A stretch of DNA of 5,171 nt from positions 1 through 5,171 of the forward strand of contig JAIMBM010000273.1 of the NCBI GenBank assembly GCA_023511475.1, read 5' to 3'. The position numbers were made by a program, and so were the translations under genes. The DNA comes from Anaerolineae bacterium. Its GTDB lineage: Bacteria > Chloroflexota > Anaerolineae > SpSt-313. Shown here piece after piece: positions 4,761 through 5,171 of this stretch. The stretch's first letter is position 1. Each line of letters opens with the position of its first letter. The notes under the pieces were generated by a model, which did not search any database, had not been told where the DNA came from, and saw nothing but the letters and a program-made list of their open reading frames with translations.

Positions 4761-5171
4761 GAACGGACGGAACAGAAAAAGCCGTCCAAAGGGCTGCCTG
4801 AGAGCATTGATTTGCCTGTACTGGTGTTTATCGACCGTTTTGAGACGGGCAGGCTCAGCGTAGGCAAAAATTTTGACAAGCAGACGGCCTATCTCGACCA
4901 TCTGAATGCGGCATACCATTACGATCAGAAAGAACACCGCTTGGATTTGAAAGCCCTCGATACGCCGTGGAGCAATTCGACGGGTTCGGCGGTGGTCGGG
5001 CTGGAGAAGCCGTTTGCGCTCAATACGACGATTCAGACGAAGGGCGAGCTGGAAGGCGAGACGATAGAGGGTAAGGCGCGTCTGTGGGGCAGCTTGCAGG
5101 ACGTGCAGACTGAAATCCTGCTGGACGGCGACGATGTGCATTTGTCGGCGAAATCTACGGTGCATCCGTTT
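4725..5171 (+). CDS. tamB: TamB-family translocation/assembly protein, internal fragment, probably from Neisseria
   Basis: The frame is open from the ATG at 4725 to the right edge (149 codons), but recognisable protein begins only near 4761 (ERTEQKKPSKGLPESI). The ATG is therefore probably not native, and the true gene starts beyond the junction. The protein reads LPVLVFIDRFETGRLSVGK, then LDHLNAAYHYDQKEHRLDLK, TPWSNSTGSAVVGLEKPFAL and ARLWGSLQDVQTEILLDG. Short amphipathic beta-strands recur with the 'ID-x-GRLSVG ... A-Y-YD...HRLDL ... PW--S-GS' pattern of TamB (DUF490) beta-helical repeats. TamB is a long inner-membrane-anchored periplasmic protein that works with the Omp85 protein TamA in outer-membrane assembly and phospholipid transport. 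The family is Gram-negative, and composition and wording resemble Neisseria. Both ends are missing here; full proteins exceed 1000 residues. It has no logical link to the acyl-CoA genes. The family call is good; the genus is from memory and not verified. Confidence 0.75.
   Translation, partial: MTWASGRDRGAKERTEQKKPSKGLPESIDLPVLVFIDRFETGRLSVGKNFDKQTAYLDHLNAAYHYDQKEHRLDLKALDTPWSNSTGSAVVGLEKPFALNTTIQTKGELEGETIEGKARLWGSLQDVQTEILLDGDDVHLSAKSTVHPF

Noticed and set aside
4881..5039. Neisseria DNA uptake sequence, suggested by CAGACGGC at 4881-4888 and TTCAGACG at 5032-5039.
   Set aside because: Each matches only 8 of the 10 core bases (TTCAGACGGC); no exact copy is present, so they do not independently prove the source.
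1..5171. CRISPR array, tRNA or rRNA genes.
   Set aside because: No regularly spaced repeats and no cloverleaf or ribosomal RNA sequence recognised on either strand.

Overview
The window reads as three joined pieces. Bases 1 to about 4451 are a high-GC bacterial gene cluster for methylmalonyl-CoA metabolism. Bases about 4452 to 4720 are a second high-GC piece, carrying the start of a small membrane-protein gene on the minus strand. Bases about 4761 to 5171 have clearly lower GC and AT-richer codons, and encode an internal fragment of a TamB-family protein that looks neisserial. The main cluster has strong GC bias, one GTG start, tight gene spacing and a stand-alone mutase catalytic subunit without a B12 domain. 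This fits thermophilic Chloroflexota or high-GC Bacillota, but the sequence alone does not fix the phylum.

Layout. Bases 2-229 are the C-terminal end of a biotin carrier protein. Bases 234-1364 encode the membrane beta subunit of a sodium-translocating decarboxylase. Bases 1365-1479 are a 115-base gap with three consecutive potential hairpins and a possible 26-residue upstream ORF. Bases 1480-3123 encode a full-length methylmalonyl-CoA mutase catalytic subunit. Bases 3155-3571 encode methylmalonyl-CoA epimerase. A second mutase-family catalytic subunit starts at 3627 and loses homology abruptly after 4451, roughly halfway through its expected length. It carries Phe89 and Gln207 where methylmalonyl-CoA mutase has Tyr and Arg, which is the isobutyryl-CoA mutase signature. 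A 53-residue membrane ORF on the minus strand (4455-4616) runs into the same break point from the other side. The TamB fragment then runs off the right edge.

How the genes work together (inference). The mutase interconverts succinyl-CoA and (R)-methylmalonyl-CoA, and the epimerase interconverts the R and S epimers. The biotin carrier and beta subunit would belong to a membrane decarboxylase, plausibly methylmalonyl-CoA decarboxylase, that converts (S)-methylmalonyl-CoA to propionyl-CoA while pumping Na+. The second mutase would add an isobutyryl-CoA/butyryl-CoA branch. The decarboxylase alpha subunit, the B12-binding mutase subunit and a MeaB-type chaperone are not in the window.

I see no convincing new system. 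The most useful observations are the paired mutases with different active-site signatures, the structured leader before the first mutase, and two discontinuities at the right end, which are more likely assembly or amplification chimeras than biology.
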